Shown: positions 1-10,395 of the stretch, one piece after another
Numbering within the stretch: position 1 is the first letter of the stretch
How the letters are laid out: each line of letters opens with the position of its first letter
The notes under the pieces: model-generated
What the model was told of the DNA's origin: nothing
Databases searched by the model: none
Seen by the model: the letters and a program-made list of their open reading frames with translations, nothing else
NCBI RefSeq assembly: GCF_003473485.1
Contig: NC_053042.1
Coordinates: 26,833,262-26,897,261 of the forward strand
Length of the DNA stretch: 64,000 nt
Direction: 5' to 3'
Source: Medicago truncatula
Lineage: Eukaryota; Streptophyta; Magnoliopsida; Fabales; Fabaceae
Made by a program: the position numbers and the translations under genes

Positions 1-171
1 AAATGAGAGTGATGACATATTAAGTTTTTTTTAGGGAAGATGATTATTATTTTTTTTTTTAAACAATAGGGAAGATGAAATATTAAGTTTGTTTATTGAC
101 AAAAATATATATTCAAATAATAATCATAAATTTTTATTCTCAAAAAAAAAAAAAGTTTATAATTATTATTT

Positions 172-1305
172 GAGTAAATAGTCAATTTCCCCCCTGAAAT
201 TGTAGGTTTCGTCAATTACCCACCTGAAATTAACAAAACTTCAATTACCCCTCGAAATTGCATAACATTAATCAATTTACCCCTCCGTCAAATTTTTCTG
301 TTAACTGTTTACGGTTATGATCAAATACCCCCCTGAAATTTTGCACTTATGTGCAAAATGCCACCTAAACTTGAAAAATTTATATTTTTTTTTATCCTTG
401 ACTCAAAAGATATTAAAGGCAAACAAATTAACAATTATTGATCATATAAATATGTATGGAATGTATGTTTATGCAGCTATTGGTCATATAAATCTTGGAT
501 AATGATAAATAGTACGGGACGGTGAGCACGAAAATTAACGAAAGTAGTTATTGGTTGCCATTCAACCATGTATTCCGTAAATTGGTTGTTTTCAATCCTT
601 CTCATGTTATAATTGCCAAGCTTTTCATTAGCCATTACCCATGATTTCCGTCAAAGCATGCTATATCAGTTTTTAATTTCATAAAAATTGGACAAGTTGA
701 ACATTCGTCTATTTCCGTACGTGCATTTTTTCGTACCATATAGCATTGCTGATAAATCTTTATGGAAGGTATGTTACTCTCATGTGTTTTAAATATATAC
801 ATATATAGAAGGCTTTTTTTTACACAAGTTGGTAATTATGTTAGACTATGCAGTCATAAAGTACACAAGTCGTTGATAATTGTGTGTCCATAAAGAAAAT
901 TCATAGGTTAATATCTGCAGAAGGAAGAAGAAACAAGACTTGTTAATAAATATGAAATATGAATGAAAAGGCTGCACATGACAAAACCATGATTTCTTTG
1001 GCATATATTCATTCATTTTCTTGTGAATAGAATTTTATGACAATAGGTACAATATACTACTTGAAGAACTAAATGTATGATTTTTGGTAAGAAAAAAAAT
1101 CTAAATTTTTAAGTTTAGGGGCATTTTGCACATAAATGTAAAATTTCAGGGGGTATTTGATCATGTACACAGTTAACAGAAAAATGTGACGGAGGGGTAA
1201 ATTGATTAACATTATGCAATTTCAGGGGGATAATTAAAGTTTTATTAATTTTGGAAGGTAATTGACGAAACTTATAATTTCAGGGGAGAAATTGACTATT
1301 TACTC
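172..1305. mobile_element. MULE-like TIR element, non-autonomous, 1134 bp
   Basis: Both ends carry a long terminal inverted repeat of about 200 bp (about 172-380 against 1105-1305). It begins GAGTAAATAGTCAATTT and contains several CCCCTGAAATT-type blocks. The element is flanked by ATTATTATTT on both sides (162-171 and 1306-1315), fitting the 9-10 bp target duplication of Mutator-like elements. That duplication is low-complexity AT sequence, so it is only moderate support. The interior (about 380-1100) holds no recognisable coding sequence, so the element would depend on a transposase supplied elsewhere. Confidence 0.85.
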
Positions 1306-1497
1306 ATTATTATTTTGTAATTTTCAGAGTTTATGGGCAAAATGTTTTATAACCACGCATTCGTCCTTTATAAAATCATCATCAACCCAAAAGTCCCAAC
1401 CTAAACCTAAGTTTGAATCCGATAAACCCTCATCACCAGCCTGCGTTCATCCCTTATACAATGAAAACTTCTCAGCGCCTCACACACTCAGTCACTA

Positions 1498-2621
1498 ATG
1501 GAGGAAACAACCGCCTCCACCGAAGCCCTAACACTCGGTGATTCACTTTCGTTTGATCTTGTGGCTGAAATCCTATGTCGACTCCCTGTGAAATTCCTCC
1601 TACAATTCCGTTGCGTCTGCAAGTCATGGAATTCTCTAATCTCAAATGATCCTAAATTTATCAAAAAAACACCTTCGCATGATGTCAACAACCAAACGCC
1701 ACCACCTCGTCACAACCACATGGATGATGGCAAAAGAGCTAACTGTAATGTCTTATCCATTCGACTCTCTTCAACTCGACTCTATTTTTACCTCTAATCC
1801 CACACAGCTCGATTCCTCTCCCATTATTACATCATGGAGGGATGGTCTCATTGCTTCATGCGACGGTCTCCTTTGTTTTGTCATTGATCATCGTCTCGCT
1901 GTTCTCTATAACCCTTGCATTAGAAAAGTAAAGAAACTACCTTCTTTAGATCTTCCAAGAGAAGAAGGTTCAAATCTATTTGCATTTGGCTATGATCCTT
2001 TCATTGATTTACAAGGTTGTTTCTATTTTTTGTTATGGTCGTAAATACAATGTTGCTTGCAAAACTCAAGTTAAAGTTCATACTTTGGGCACCAACTCTT
2101 GGAGAAGGATTGAAGACTTCCCTTCTAAGTTTCGTTGTGATCGACATGGAGTATTTGTGAGTGGCACAGTTAATTGGTAGACATATTGTAATTCAACTCG
2201 TGACTTATGTGTCATTGTTTCTCTACATTTGCGAAAGGAATCTTACGAGGAAATACTGCATCCAGATTCTGGAAATATTAATATCTCAACTTTGGATATC
2301 TTGAGGGATTGCTTGTGCATATTTTCTCAAAAAAGAAACGACTCTTTTACTGATGTTTGGCTTATGAAGGAATATGAAAATAAAGACTCTTGGATTAAAT
2401 TGATTCGTCTTCCTTCCTTTGCTGATTACCGCTACACTCTTAATACGAAGATAATATATATTTCCAATGATGACAACCACATGCTGTCTATGATCAGAGA
2501 GGACCGTAGATTGAATTGGGTTGTTTACGATTCCAAAAATGATACTGTAAAGAGTTTGAAGATTCAAGACTTGAATTGGGTAGAATCAAAAGTCTACGTG
2601 GAAAGTTTGATATCACCTTGA
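1498..2621 (+). pseudogene. F-box protein (F-box associated/kelch type) pseudogene
   Basis: The first frame starts at ATG 1498 and encodes an N-terminal F-box with the pattern LVAEILCRLPVKFLLQFRCV followed by CKSWNSLIS. It would join SKP1 and cullin in an SCF ubiquitin ligase. The reading then moves to a second frame (to about 2044; ITSWRDGLIASCDGLLCF, LYNPCIRKVKKLP, as in F-box-associated domains). It moves again to a third frame (to a TAG at 2178-2180), which continues in the same frame to 2621 (WLMKEYENKDSWIKL is the typical F-box-associated C-terminus). Two frameshifts and one in-frame stop mean no full protein can be made from this copy. The C-terminal part and the downstream flank are repeated at 10396 onward. 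Family assignment is firm; the target substrate cannot be inferred. Confidence 0.88.
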
Positions 2622-3780
2622 CTATAATATTATTAGGATGTAGATGTTGTCCTTTATCACTTGAGTATGAGATTCAATCTAACTTTTATTTTTATTTATT
2701 TTTATGTTATTTTATTTGAATTTATGTTTGTTTGGAGTGTTGGTCACTTCATGGCTATTTTTAATTAATGGTGAATTTTGTTTATGTTGTACCTCATGGA
2801 CAATTGTTAATTAACGGTAAATGAATTTGCAGCTGGAGAACTTGTTTTATTATTTTCATTTGTTTGCTGGTTAGAGTTGTTGGTTTTGAATCGTGCATTG
2901 TTGGTGCGTAGATTGATTTTCTAAGATTGAATTTAAGATTTGATTTTCTGATTGAAATTAAGATACATCTGCTGCTAACCGTGCTTTGTTGATTATTCAA
3001 TCACTCATTGGAGCACAAATCCTCTTTGGTTGTGTTTGTGGCCGTGTAGCAGTGCAGAGGTAGGAATGCAGTGATTAGTTCCTCCTCGGCTCCTCTTTTC
3101 TTGTTCTGTTTTGTAAGATGAAACTCTATCGATTGTTGTAAAGCATGCTTATTATTATTGTTGTTGTAAGATGAAAAGCCTTTGGTTTTATGGTCGCATA
3201 ACGATGGCCAAATACATTTTACTCTCCGTCCTAACTTATATGATGCAGTTAATTATTTTTGCCAAAAGACATTTGTAAGAAACTAAATCAGGTGATTCAC
3301 AAGTTTATCTGGGTTGGTAACACAAATGTCCTTTGGCAAAATAATTAACTGTATCATATAACTTGGAATCTCCTAAAACAAAGACTCTTTGGGGGAAACT
3401 ACCAAACCTTATTCTTCAGATGTTTGGAAAGGTTTGACATGATATGTTACAAGGCATAATATAGGGTATTGGTGATGGTGATAACATGTGTTTCTAGCAT
3501 CAAAATGATAGGCTACATCAATTACAACTTTTCTTGTGACCTAGATCCCAAAGTAAGTCTCTACAATATAAATGGAAGCTAGATTTCAAGTATGTTCTGT
3601 GACTTCATACCATCTATAGCTTTTGTGATCCCTTCAACATCCAAAGGAAGTGCTCAACCTCATTAGATGTTATTTCTTATTGCCTTTCCCTCCAAATCTT
3701 CGTATGCCTGCTTACAGGGGAAGATCCTTGCAATCAAGAGAAAAAATGGTAGAAAACTTGGAATTAATGACTACTTAAGG
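2317..3780 (+). repeat. Duplicated block, copy A (F-box 3' part plus flank)
   Basis: From ATATTTTCTCAAAAAAG at about 2317 the sequence is repeated with high identity at 10396-12200. The block covers the last 100 codons of the F-box pseudogene, its 3' flank and a LINE remnant. Copy A keeps 24 bases near 3020-3045 that copy B lacks. Copy A also carries a local inverted-repeat replacement at 3236-3362, where copy B keeps normal LINE coding sequence. No further gene is seen between 2622 and 3160. Confidence 0.85.
3161..3780 (+). mobile_element. LINE (non-LTR retrotransposon) remnant, copy A
   Basis: Short stretches match the region after the reverse transcriptase of plant LINEs: a GRVTMAKYILRSVL-like stretch and FIWV before WNLLKQRLFG. 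They are better preserved in copy B at 11213. This copy has no open frame, and a hairpin rearrangement replaces part of the coding sequence at 3236-3362. It is a short, dead fragment with no endonuclease or catalytic YxDD box. Confidence 0.6.
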
Positions 3781-3784
3781 AATA

Positions 3785-4057
3785 CTCCCTCCGGTCTTAT
3801 TTTATAAGAAAATTCTCAAAAAAAGTTTGGTCTTATTTATAAGAAAAAGTCACAATTTTTAAGATATATTTATTGTTTAAAATATTTTTCTAGCCCTTAT
3901 TGAATGTCGTTTTATCAATATTAGTGGATATGTTTAATAGTTCCCAAATTTTTATGAGAGTATATTTGTAAAAACATTCAAAAAATTGCAAGAACTAATG
4001 ATTGTTTTGGTCGTGATAATTTTTGGTTTCTTTTTTTATAAAAAGGACCGAAGAGAG
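3785..4057. mobile_element. Stowaway-like MITE, decayed
   Basis: The left end reads TACTCCCTCCGGTCTTATTT and the right end is its imperfect complement (TATAAAAAGGACCGAAGAGA). The spacing (about 270 bp), the CTCCCTCCG start and the TA at 3783-3784 fit Tc1/mariner-type MITEs. The right TA is mutated. It has no coding capacity. Confidence 0.65.
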
Positions 4058-4344
4058 TGATGAAATGGCTAGAAAACTCAAAGACGAAAAAATCAGTTGA
4101 AAGCAAAACATAATATGTAAGGACATTTGATACGTTGGAGTAAAAATTTGAACCCACAATATCCTTTTTCTTCGGAGTATGAAAGTTTTACGGCTAGACT
4201 CTTCGAAAAAAAAGTTGTTATGAAAAGACCTATGAAGTCGGATACTCCAAAACGGTGACGTATATACTCCACGAATACTCGCGGATACGTACGTACCCAC
4301 GAAGTATCGAAATTAATTATTTTAATTTTTAAAAAAAATAAAAT

Positions 4345-4412
4345 TATTTGATACTTATAGGATACTTCATAGATACATAAGGATACTTATAAGATACTTC
4401 AGAGATACATAT
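4345..4412. repeat. Short tandem repeat, about 32 bp x 2
   Basis: Two adjacent copies of a GATACTTATAGGATACTTCA-type unit followed by GATACATA. They lie in the 3' flank of the first lectin kinase. A related ATCC/GGATAC-rich sequence lies in the 3' flank of the second kinase (about 24770-24860). The interval 4058-4800 holds no other gene. Confidence 0.6.
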
Positions 4413-4805
4413 GATTTATAAGAAAACTTTACATACATATAATAATGAAGGGTAATCAATGTTTATTTTCTTCAAGTATTTTACATACATATAAGTTTTA
4501 ATATAAAAAATTTGTTAACGTATCTTAGCCGTATTTTATCCTTAATTTAAAAAAATTCGCGTATCTGTGTACCCGTATCTTAACCGCAAGAATTGAACAG
4601 GCCATTTTCCCATTCCATCATTGAGATAGTTAATTTGGGTCATGTAGAGGCAAATGTTCTATATCTGCAAAAGTTTACAAAAGAAAATATAGTCGTTTGA
4701 AAATAAACGTCAAGCTTAGCACATAACATATGTATGCATTGATATATATTAGAAAACAAAAGTGATTTCTTAGTTTTGGTGAACACAATTGATTTCTAAT
4801 TTTTT

Positions 4806-6782
4806 TTATCTACCACCAAGTTGAGTGAATGGAGTGAGAGTTCCACTGATAAGAGAACCATTCTCATTTTGTTTGAAAGATGAAGGCATAGCAGGCCATA
4901 CAAAAGCCGGTCTTTCAATCGGAACCATTGGAGGAGAAGCTTCTCCATTAAGAACCATCAATACAGTTTTCATTGATGGTCTTTCATGTGGATTTGGATG
5001 ACAACAAGACAACCCAAGAATAAGCACAATTTCAACCTTTTCAATTTCTTCCTCTTCACTACTTATCCTATCATCAACTGCACTAACTATTTTTCCCTCT
5101 CCATAAAGTTCCCAAACCCAATACACAATACTGTATTTATAATCATCTTGTGCATACATATTTCTTGGTCTTTTTCCACACACAACTTCCAAAACAAGTA
5201 CACCAAATGCATAAACATCTGTTTCAACCGTCGCTCTTCCGGTTAAAAATATTTCCGGTGCCATATAGCCCGGTGTTCCTGCAATTTCCTTTGTTGAATG
5301 ATGAGTTTCATTTCTCATTTGTACTATTCGCGCCAATCCAAAATCACCCAATTTTGCAACGTAATCAAAATCTAACATTATGTTGCTTGCTTTAATGTCT
5401 CTATGAAGTACCCTTTTTTCACAACCATTGTGAAGATAATCCAATGCTTGCGCCACGTCACCAATCACACTATTTCTTGTTTTCCAAGCAAGTACTTTTG
5501 AAAAATGTAACTCTAATTCCCTTGTTTTATTAAATAGGTATTTGTCTAAGCTTCCATTTGGCATGAACTCATAAACAAGGAGAAGCTCTTTATTTTCATA
5601 GCACCAACCAATGAGTTTCACCAAGTTTTTGTGGTGAAGGCTTCCAATTGTTGTAACTTCGGCTATAAATTCTTTCTTTCCTTGACGTGAATTCTTCGAG
5701 ACTCTCTTCACAGCTATCTCTTTATTGTTTTTTCCAAGGAATCCCTTATAAACAGTTCCAAATCCCCCTTCACCAAGCTTGTTCTGATGGCTGAATCCAC
5801 CTGTTGCTTTCATCAATTCCTTTAGTCGATATTTCTTTGGTGCCATTGACGAGTACTGAATTTGATCCTCTATCCTTGGATATGTATCTTCTTGAATCTC
5901 CATGCTTCTTTTCACGTTCCGATATACCAAGAAAAATACCAACACACCTATGATTATCACAATTGGAATTATAATCCAAATAATCTGCAAGAGATTATTC
6001 TTATTACTATTTGCAATATCTACCCCGTTGAATTCCCATGCTCTTACACTGTTTGTCTCTGTGGTATTGCTTGTTGAAGCAGAGAATCCGACATAAACCT
6101 CTTGTTTAAGAAAAGAAGCGAGACTAAGAGGTGGAGATACCAAAAGGGTTTCCATAGAATCATTTGAATTACTCATTGAACCAAAAACAGATATTATATC
6201 ATTGGAATATTGAATTCTCATAGTTACATCTAAACCAGATGAAAGATTGACCTTAGTGTTTTCCAATGATGCTTGTTTCAAACCAAAGATACTGTTTATA
6301 TTGATTCCAACAAGGTTGTCAGGACGATCTTGTGTGGAACTTTGTCGTGTATTGAACTCCACGGCAAGAATTCCATCTGGAGAATTAGGATTTGCAGTTG
6401 TGTTATCACTTTCGTCGGGGAGAGTTGTATCTGAAGTTAAGATAAAGGCTATGCCTTCTCCACGAGGGGAAGTTACAGGACTTATGTTGAGAACAAAAGT
6501 TGTGTTGAAAGAAGAAAGTTTGTTTTTCTTCCAAAGTGTGTATGGCTTTTTGTAAAAAGCACGTCCAGAATAATTTGATATTGGACTACCGCGATTATCT
6601 GGGGTTACTTGGATATCATCTTTGTATATGTTTGAGTATTTGCTTAGTAGAAAGTTGGTTGATCTATCACTTTGTTGGAAGGTTGGGAAATTGAAATAAA
6701 AGGAATTAACTTTGGTTAAGGCTATGATAGTGAATATGATTGCTAATGATTGATATTTGAGCAGCAAAGACAAGTTCACCAT
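4806..6782 (-). CDS. L-type lectin-domain receptor-like kinase (copy 1)
   Basis: A single uninterrupted frame of 658 residues from an ATG, intronless as is usual for this family. Order: signal peptide (about 1-26), legume-lectin-like domain (about 27-255, starting FYFNFPTF), transmembrane helix (about 265-287), then a cytoplasmic Ser/Thr kinase with GEGGFG (337-342), catalytic Lys359, HRD (460-462), DFG (480-482) and APE (508-510). All kinase catalytic motifs are intact and of RD type. The C-terminal FVWPAMPSSF and the kinase sequence recall Arabidopsis LecRK-S.5; this is from memory. By family it would sense extracellular ligands at the plasma membrane. Oddities: in the lectin metal-site region the usual EFD is EFN (N144), the usual His of NHVGIN is Leu157, and the loop with GEWLG seen in copy 3 is missing. 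The lectin part may therefore no longer bind metal or sugar. The promoter holds an insertion at 6955-7882. Confidence 0.95.
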   Translation of the reverse strand: MVNLSLLLKYQSLAIIFTIIALTKVNSFYFNFPTFQQSDRSTNFLLSKYSNIYKDDIQVTPDNRGSPISNYSGRAFYKKPYTLWKKNKLSSFNTTFVLNISPVTSPRGEGIAFILTSDTTLPDESDNTTANPNSPDGILAVEFNTRQSSTQDRPDNLVGININSIFGLKQASLENTKVNLSSGLDVTMRIQYSNDIISVFGSMSNSNDSMETLLVSPPLSLASFLKQEVYVGFSASTSNTTETNSVRAWEFNGVDIANSNKNNLLQIIWIIIPIVIIIGVLVFFLVYRNVKRSMEIQEDTYPRIEDQIQYSSMAPKKYRLKELMKATGGFSHQNKLGEGGFGTVYKGFLGKNNKEIAVKRVSKNSRQGKKEFIAEVTTIGSLHHKNLVKLIGWCYENKELLLVYEFMPNGSLDKYLFNKTRELELHFSKVLAWKTRNSVIGDVAQALDYLHNGCEKRVLHRDIKASNIMLDFDYVAKLGDFGLARIVQMRNETHHSTKEIAGTPGYMAPEIFLTGRATVETDVYAFGVLVLEVVCGKRPRNMYAQDDYKYSIVYWVWELYGEGKIVSAVDDRISSEEEEIEKVEIVLILGLSCCHPNPHERPSMKTVLMVLNGEASPPMVPIERPAFVWPAMPSSFKQNENGSLISGTLTPFTQLGGR

Positions 6783-6954
6783 GTTTTTATTGATAGGGAA
6801 TTAAAGAGACAAGAATGGTCTCAATTTGGAGGATTTGTGATAATTTCACCAATAAGAGATTTAATTGAAGGCTATAAATCTAGCTTTTAAAAGATATGCG
6901 GCAAAACATTCTTTCAAAAATAAAAATAAAAAAATATGCTATATCGTAGTATAT

Positions 6955-7882
6955 GGCACCGTTTATGGTAGAAGATTTGAATAGGTCTCCCACTAGGAGA
7001 CATTAAAAAAGATTGATTTTTTTTTTTTTTTTTTTTTTTATATAACAAAAATGAAATGTGTTGCGGTTAGATTGACGAAGAACATTAATCTTACCATAAT
7101 CCCTCTGCACTAGATTTTTTTTTTTTTTCAATTGGTATATCTAAGAGAGAGACGTGTACTGTAGCAACTCCATTGTTGTTGCTGCACTTTCTGTTGATTG
7201 CTATACCTCCAACACAATAAATTCTCCTTCATCGTTTTTCAACATCAAATCGTCGTTTTTTTTCAACACCAACACGTCTTTTTTTGTTCTTTTTATTCTA
7301 TTTTCATTCGTAATTTTCCATTGACCAGCTTGTGTTCACATCTGATCTTAAACACCATCCCTCTCCAGATCTGAGTTCTGTGAGATTTTCCATTCCGATT
7401 TTGATTGTTTTGTTGTGTAACATTTGGTCTGGCGACGGATTTAATCACTTTCATCTTAGTTTAGTGATGAATATGTGAACTTTGGGTTGAATGAATTGAA
7501 TAATTGAGAAATCAATATTTTCTGCAATTTTGTTTTCAGGTGAATTAGATTAAATGAAATTTGAGTTTAATGAATGTTGTTTTCTGCAACTTTGGGTTGA
7601 ATAGATTGGATTAAGATTTCCAAAATTCGTTGTTGTTGTTGTGATTTTCCGGCGGCGGTGCATCGCGTTGTTGTTGTTGTTGGACGAGTAAGAGATATGG
7701 AGAGGGAAAGAGAAAGATGATGGAACATAGTGTGAAAATAATCTAATGTTTAAAGAGTATGATAATACTATGGTCTTCAAAAGTTTTCAAGCACATCCAA
7801 TGGTTGACATCAATTTTGTAAAAAAAAAAAAAAAGTCAAGTCACTTACGGTAGGAGACCCATTGAAGTCATGTACGGTAGCC
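6955..7882. mobile_element. TIR-bounded insertion in kinase 1 promoter
   Basis: The left end (GGCACCGTTTATGG, then GGTCTCCCA, then a T tract) and the complement of the right end (GGCTACCGTACATG, then GGTCTCCTA, then a T tract) share the same order of motifs over about 65 bp. Comparison with kinase copy 3 suggests the site was empty there: the homologous upstream block is continuous at 32670-32690. No clear target duplication is visible. The interior has C/T-rich sequence like a 5' UTR (7190-7400) but no convincing gene. Confidence 0.5.
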
Positions 7883-7884
7883 TG

Positions 7885-8050
7885 AGCCTGTGTAATATAG
7901 TAGTTAGGGGATGGAATGACGTAGATACTTTTTTTTCTTTGACAATATTTCTATACTTGCTTAAAATGTTTGAATTCCTTGTATTTTTATCTTTCTGTCT
8001 ATTTCTTGGAAATTTCGTATGTCCTTCCTCAATAATAAAGAATATAAAAG
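7885..8050 (-). promoter_or_regulatory. Conserved upstream block of lectin kinase 1
   Basis: This block (GGGGATGGAATGACGTAGAT, then TTTGAATTCCT, then CTTGGAAATTTCGTATG) is shared in the same gene-relative orientation with the other two kinases (21920-22118 and 32674-32800). It lies about 1.1 kb upstream of the ATG here, against about 0.45 kb and 0.12 kb in the other copies, because of insertions. A promoter role is inference; the conservation may only reflect duplication. Confidence 0.4.
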
Positions 8051-8746
8051 AAAAAAAAAACTTCCTATTGGAATATATTATATTTATTTTGTATTTGACA
8101 AAGGAGAATATTATGTTACGTTATTTGATAATGTTAATTTTTTTATCCTTACGAAGGTTTGGTGTTTAAACCCGACCATCATTAAAAAGAAAAAATAATG
8201 TTAATTTTTTGACCCGGTGTTAATTTTGTTTGAAGTATTTTTTTGACAGTGTTAATTTTGTTTTTTTTTTTTGGTAAGGAGTGTTAATTTTGTTTGAAGT
8301 AATACTTCTTTTTTTTTTGAGCAAATATATACTTTTATACTCTTGAGATAATGTTAATTCTAGAATCTGAGTCATTTCTATATACATTTTCAACGACACC
8401 TCTCCCTTACTTCTTCATTTTCAGTTTACGGCCTAAATACTCTCAAATCTCCTCAAATCCGAATTCCACCAAATTGTGGTATTTTTTTTTTTGCATTTAA
8501 GCTTGCTAGATAGAGTCAATGAGATTACAAAAGTTTCTAACCACCATACAAGGTTAAAACAGATATTTCTATTTTGTGTTTTGAACACCGGTTCGGATTA
8601 TATAATCAGAAATGTGTCAAAATCATCAAATTATAATTTTTAATAGTCTCTATACATTTTGATTTATATAATCCAAACCAGCATTGACAATGCATTCAGA
8701 TTATATATATAATTCGAAACAATCTTAAATTGGAATTGTTGTGTTT
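8051..8746. other. AT-rich intergenic sequence
   Basis: No gene is supported. It contains poly-T tracts and a degenerate repeat of GTGTTAATTTTGTTTGAAGT (about 8190-8310). Confidence 0.6.
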
Positions 8747-9112
8747 CATTTCATTGTAGTCATTTCATTGGAATTGTTGTCTAAGATGGTGTTGTGACTA
8801 TATATATCCTTGCATTTTTCTCTACTTTCGATGCAAATCCCCTCTTCATTCCTTCTTCTATTTTCTTTCTCTTACTTGTCCTTTGAAAGTGGATAATGAT
8901 ATCATGGTCACTGCTGACCACTTATACCATCCCAAAATTGTTGTGCAGTTTTTGTGGACATGGTACGATCGTCAAAAAAGATCTTCATATTAATTGCAAT
9001 TTTTTTTATTTTTTTTCAGTTTTACTCCCATTCAGATATTATATAATCCAAGCCGAGGCAAAATGGAAGTTTCAAAGGGTGCGTGAAAAGTACCAAGGAT
9101 GGAAAAAAAAAA
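8747..9112 (+). repeat. Left arm of a 3.9-kb inverted repeat pair
   Basis: The arm runs from CATTTCATTGTAGTCAT to GGATGG plus an A tract and matches the complement of 12316-12662 along its length (for example CCATTCAGATATTATATAAT against a near-identical stretch). Both arms end inward in a run of A in their own orientation. They may therefore be two convergent copies of a poly(A)-tailed retrosequence rather than true transposon TIRs. Coding content is not recognisable. Confidence 0.8.
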
Positions 9113-9171
9113 TACTGCTCTCCCGCTGCACTTTTCGCTCGCACCCAGCCAAACTGACCAAAATACCCCTA

Positions 9172-9304
9172 CGTTAGTTAACTAACGCAAGTGTAAAACA
9201 ATGCGTTAGTTAACTAACGTTGCGTCACTTTAGATGCGCATGTGAAAAACACTGCGTGAGTTAACTCACGCAGAGCGTTAACACATGCGTGAGTTAACTC
9301 ACGC
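9172..9304. repeat. Cluster of four perfect GTTAAC-centred palindromes
   Basis: CGTTAGTTAACTAACG occurs at 9172-9187 and 9204-9219. A 22-bp palindrome with core GCGTGAGTTAACTCACGC is at 9252-9273, and the 18-bp core recurs at 9287-9304. All share the GTTAAC centre with matching flanks. A related one (CGGTAGTTAACTACCG) is at 21232-21247. Function is unknown; they sit downstream of the minus-strand frame at 9720-10052. Confidence 0.85.
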
Positions 9305-9719
9305 TTATTGATATGCATTCAATGCAAAGAGTGTCATTAATGACCCGTAATCTTTACACGCTCATAATTGAATCGAATTATGCAAGTTTAACAAGATTAT
9401 CGGATAGTACGACATAATTGATCAAAATTACACAAAAATATTGCTTTTCTCACAATCACATAATTACACATAACGATCCAAAAGGTCCAAATTACACAAA
9501 TTCGCCGTTAATGATCGGCAATCACTTAAACACAATTATTGACACGTAAACGATCCAAATTACACAAATTTGTCCATAAATTTCTAAAATTACATAATCT
9601 CACATAAACGGTCAAAATTACCCAAATTCATCGTTAAATTACATAAACACATATTCATTAAAAATCAACAATACGGATATAAATTCGGAAAACATTACAC
9701 TATTACACTTAAATAAAAA

Positions 9720-10052
9720 TTACACTACAACAGATCGGACAAAAAGATACAAAGTGTTATTCTCAACTATTAACCTAAACATGTAATCAACGTCGCTATC
9801 GTCTTTGAAAAATTGTGGATAATACACGGTCTTCCTGAAGTCTTCTTCCTTATCCTCCCCCAAGTCCATGCCTGACACATTTAATATGACATCACGTGTT
9901 CTATCATTTGAACCAATTTGGATAAAGAAGTCGTCAAGTTTTTCCTTCAACTCGTCCAACTTATCGGTGGGGTTTACAGTGAACCAATCTCTCCTTTTCA
10001 CATCTACATAACGAACTTGAAGTTTAACTGGATCTTGGACATCTTCAGACAT
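9720..10052 (-). CDS. Hypothetical 110-aa acidic protein
   Basis: An open frame from ATG (10052) to TAA (9720-9722), rich in Asp/Glu, with no signal peptide or membrane segment. It contains KLQVRYVDVKRRDWFTVNP, then a predicted helical KLDELKEKLDDFF, and a hydrophobic end (RLIVENNTLYLFVRSVVV). I do not recognise the family. It lies in a region bounded by inverted repeats and next to palindromes, so it may be a transposon accessory protein. The frame is intact among decayed neighbours, which mildly favours a real gene. Confidence 0.45.
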   Translation of the reverse strand: MSEDVQDPVKLQVRYVDVKRRDWFTVNPTDKLDELKEKLDDFFIQIGSNDRTRDVILNVSGMDLGEDKEEDFRKTVYYPQFFKDDSDVDYMFRLIVENNTLYLFVRSVVV

Positions 10053-10395
10053 GTTTTACTTCACAAAATATAATGAAAAAAAAAAAAGATAACATAAATA
10101 GTTGAATAATTAGAGACTAAGTAATACGAGCAATAATTGGTGTGACATAACCGGCCACCAAAAAAATATTTCATTTCATATATTTATATAATATATAATA
10201 TTAGTTACATATTGTCCACAAATATTCAAATTACATATCCAGTCACCCAAAAATACGTCGGGGTGTAATACCACCAAAAACTAGGACGAACACTGACCTG
10301 CCAAAAAGTGTCATAACCTATAACCTATCTAAGAAGTCTAGTGACATTCCTAAACTTTCCTCTTCTTCCATGACTCTTGGATTATTTTCTCGAAC

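Noticed and set aside
7190..7560. 5' UTR and first intron of a host gene captured in the promoter insertion
   Set aside because: C/T-rich leader-like text is present but no linked coding exon or convincing splice pair is visible.
9172..9304. CRISPR-like array of palindromic repeats
   Set aside because: Eukaryotic context, irregular spacing, two repeat types and no unique equal-length spacers.
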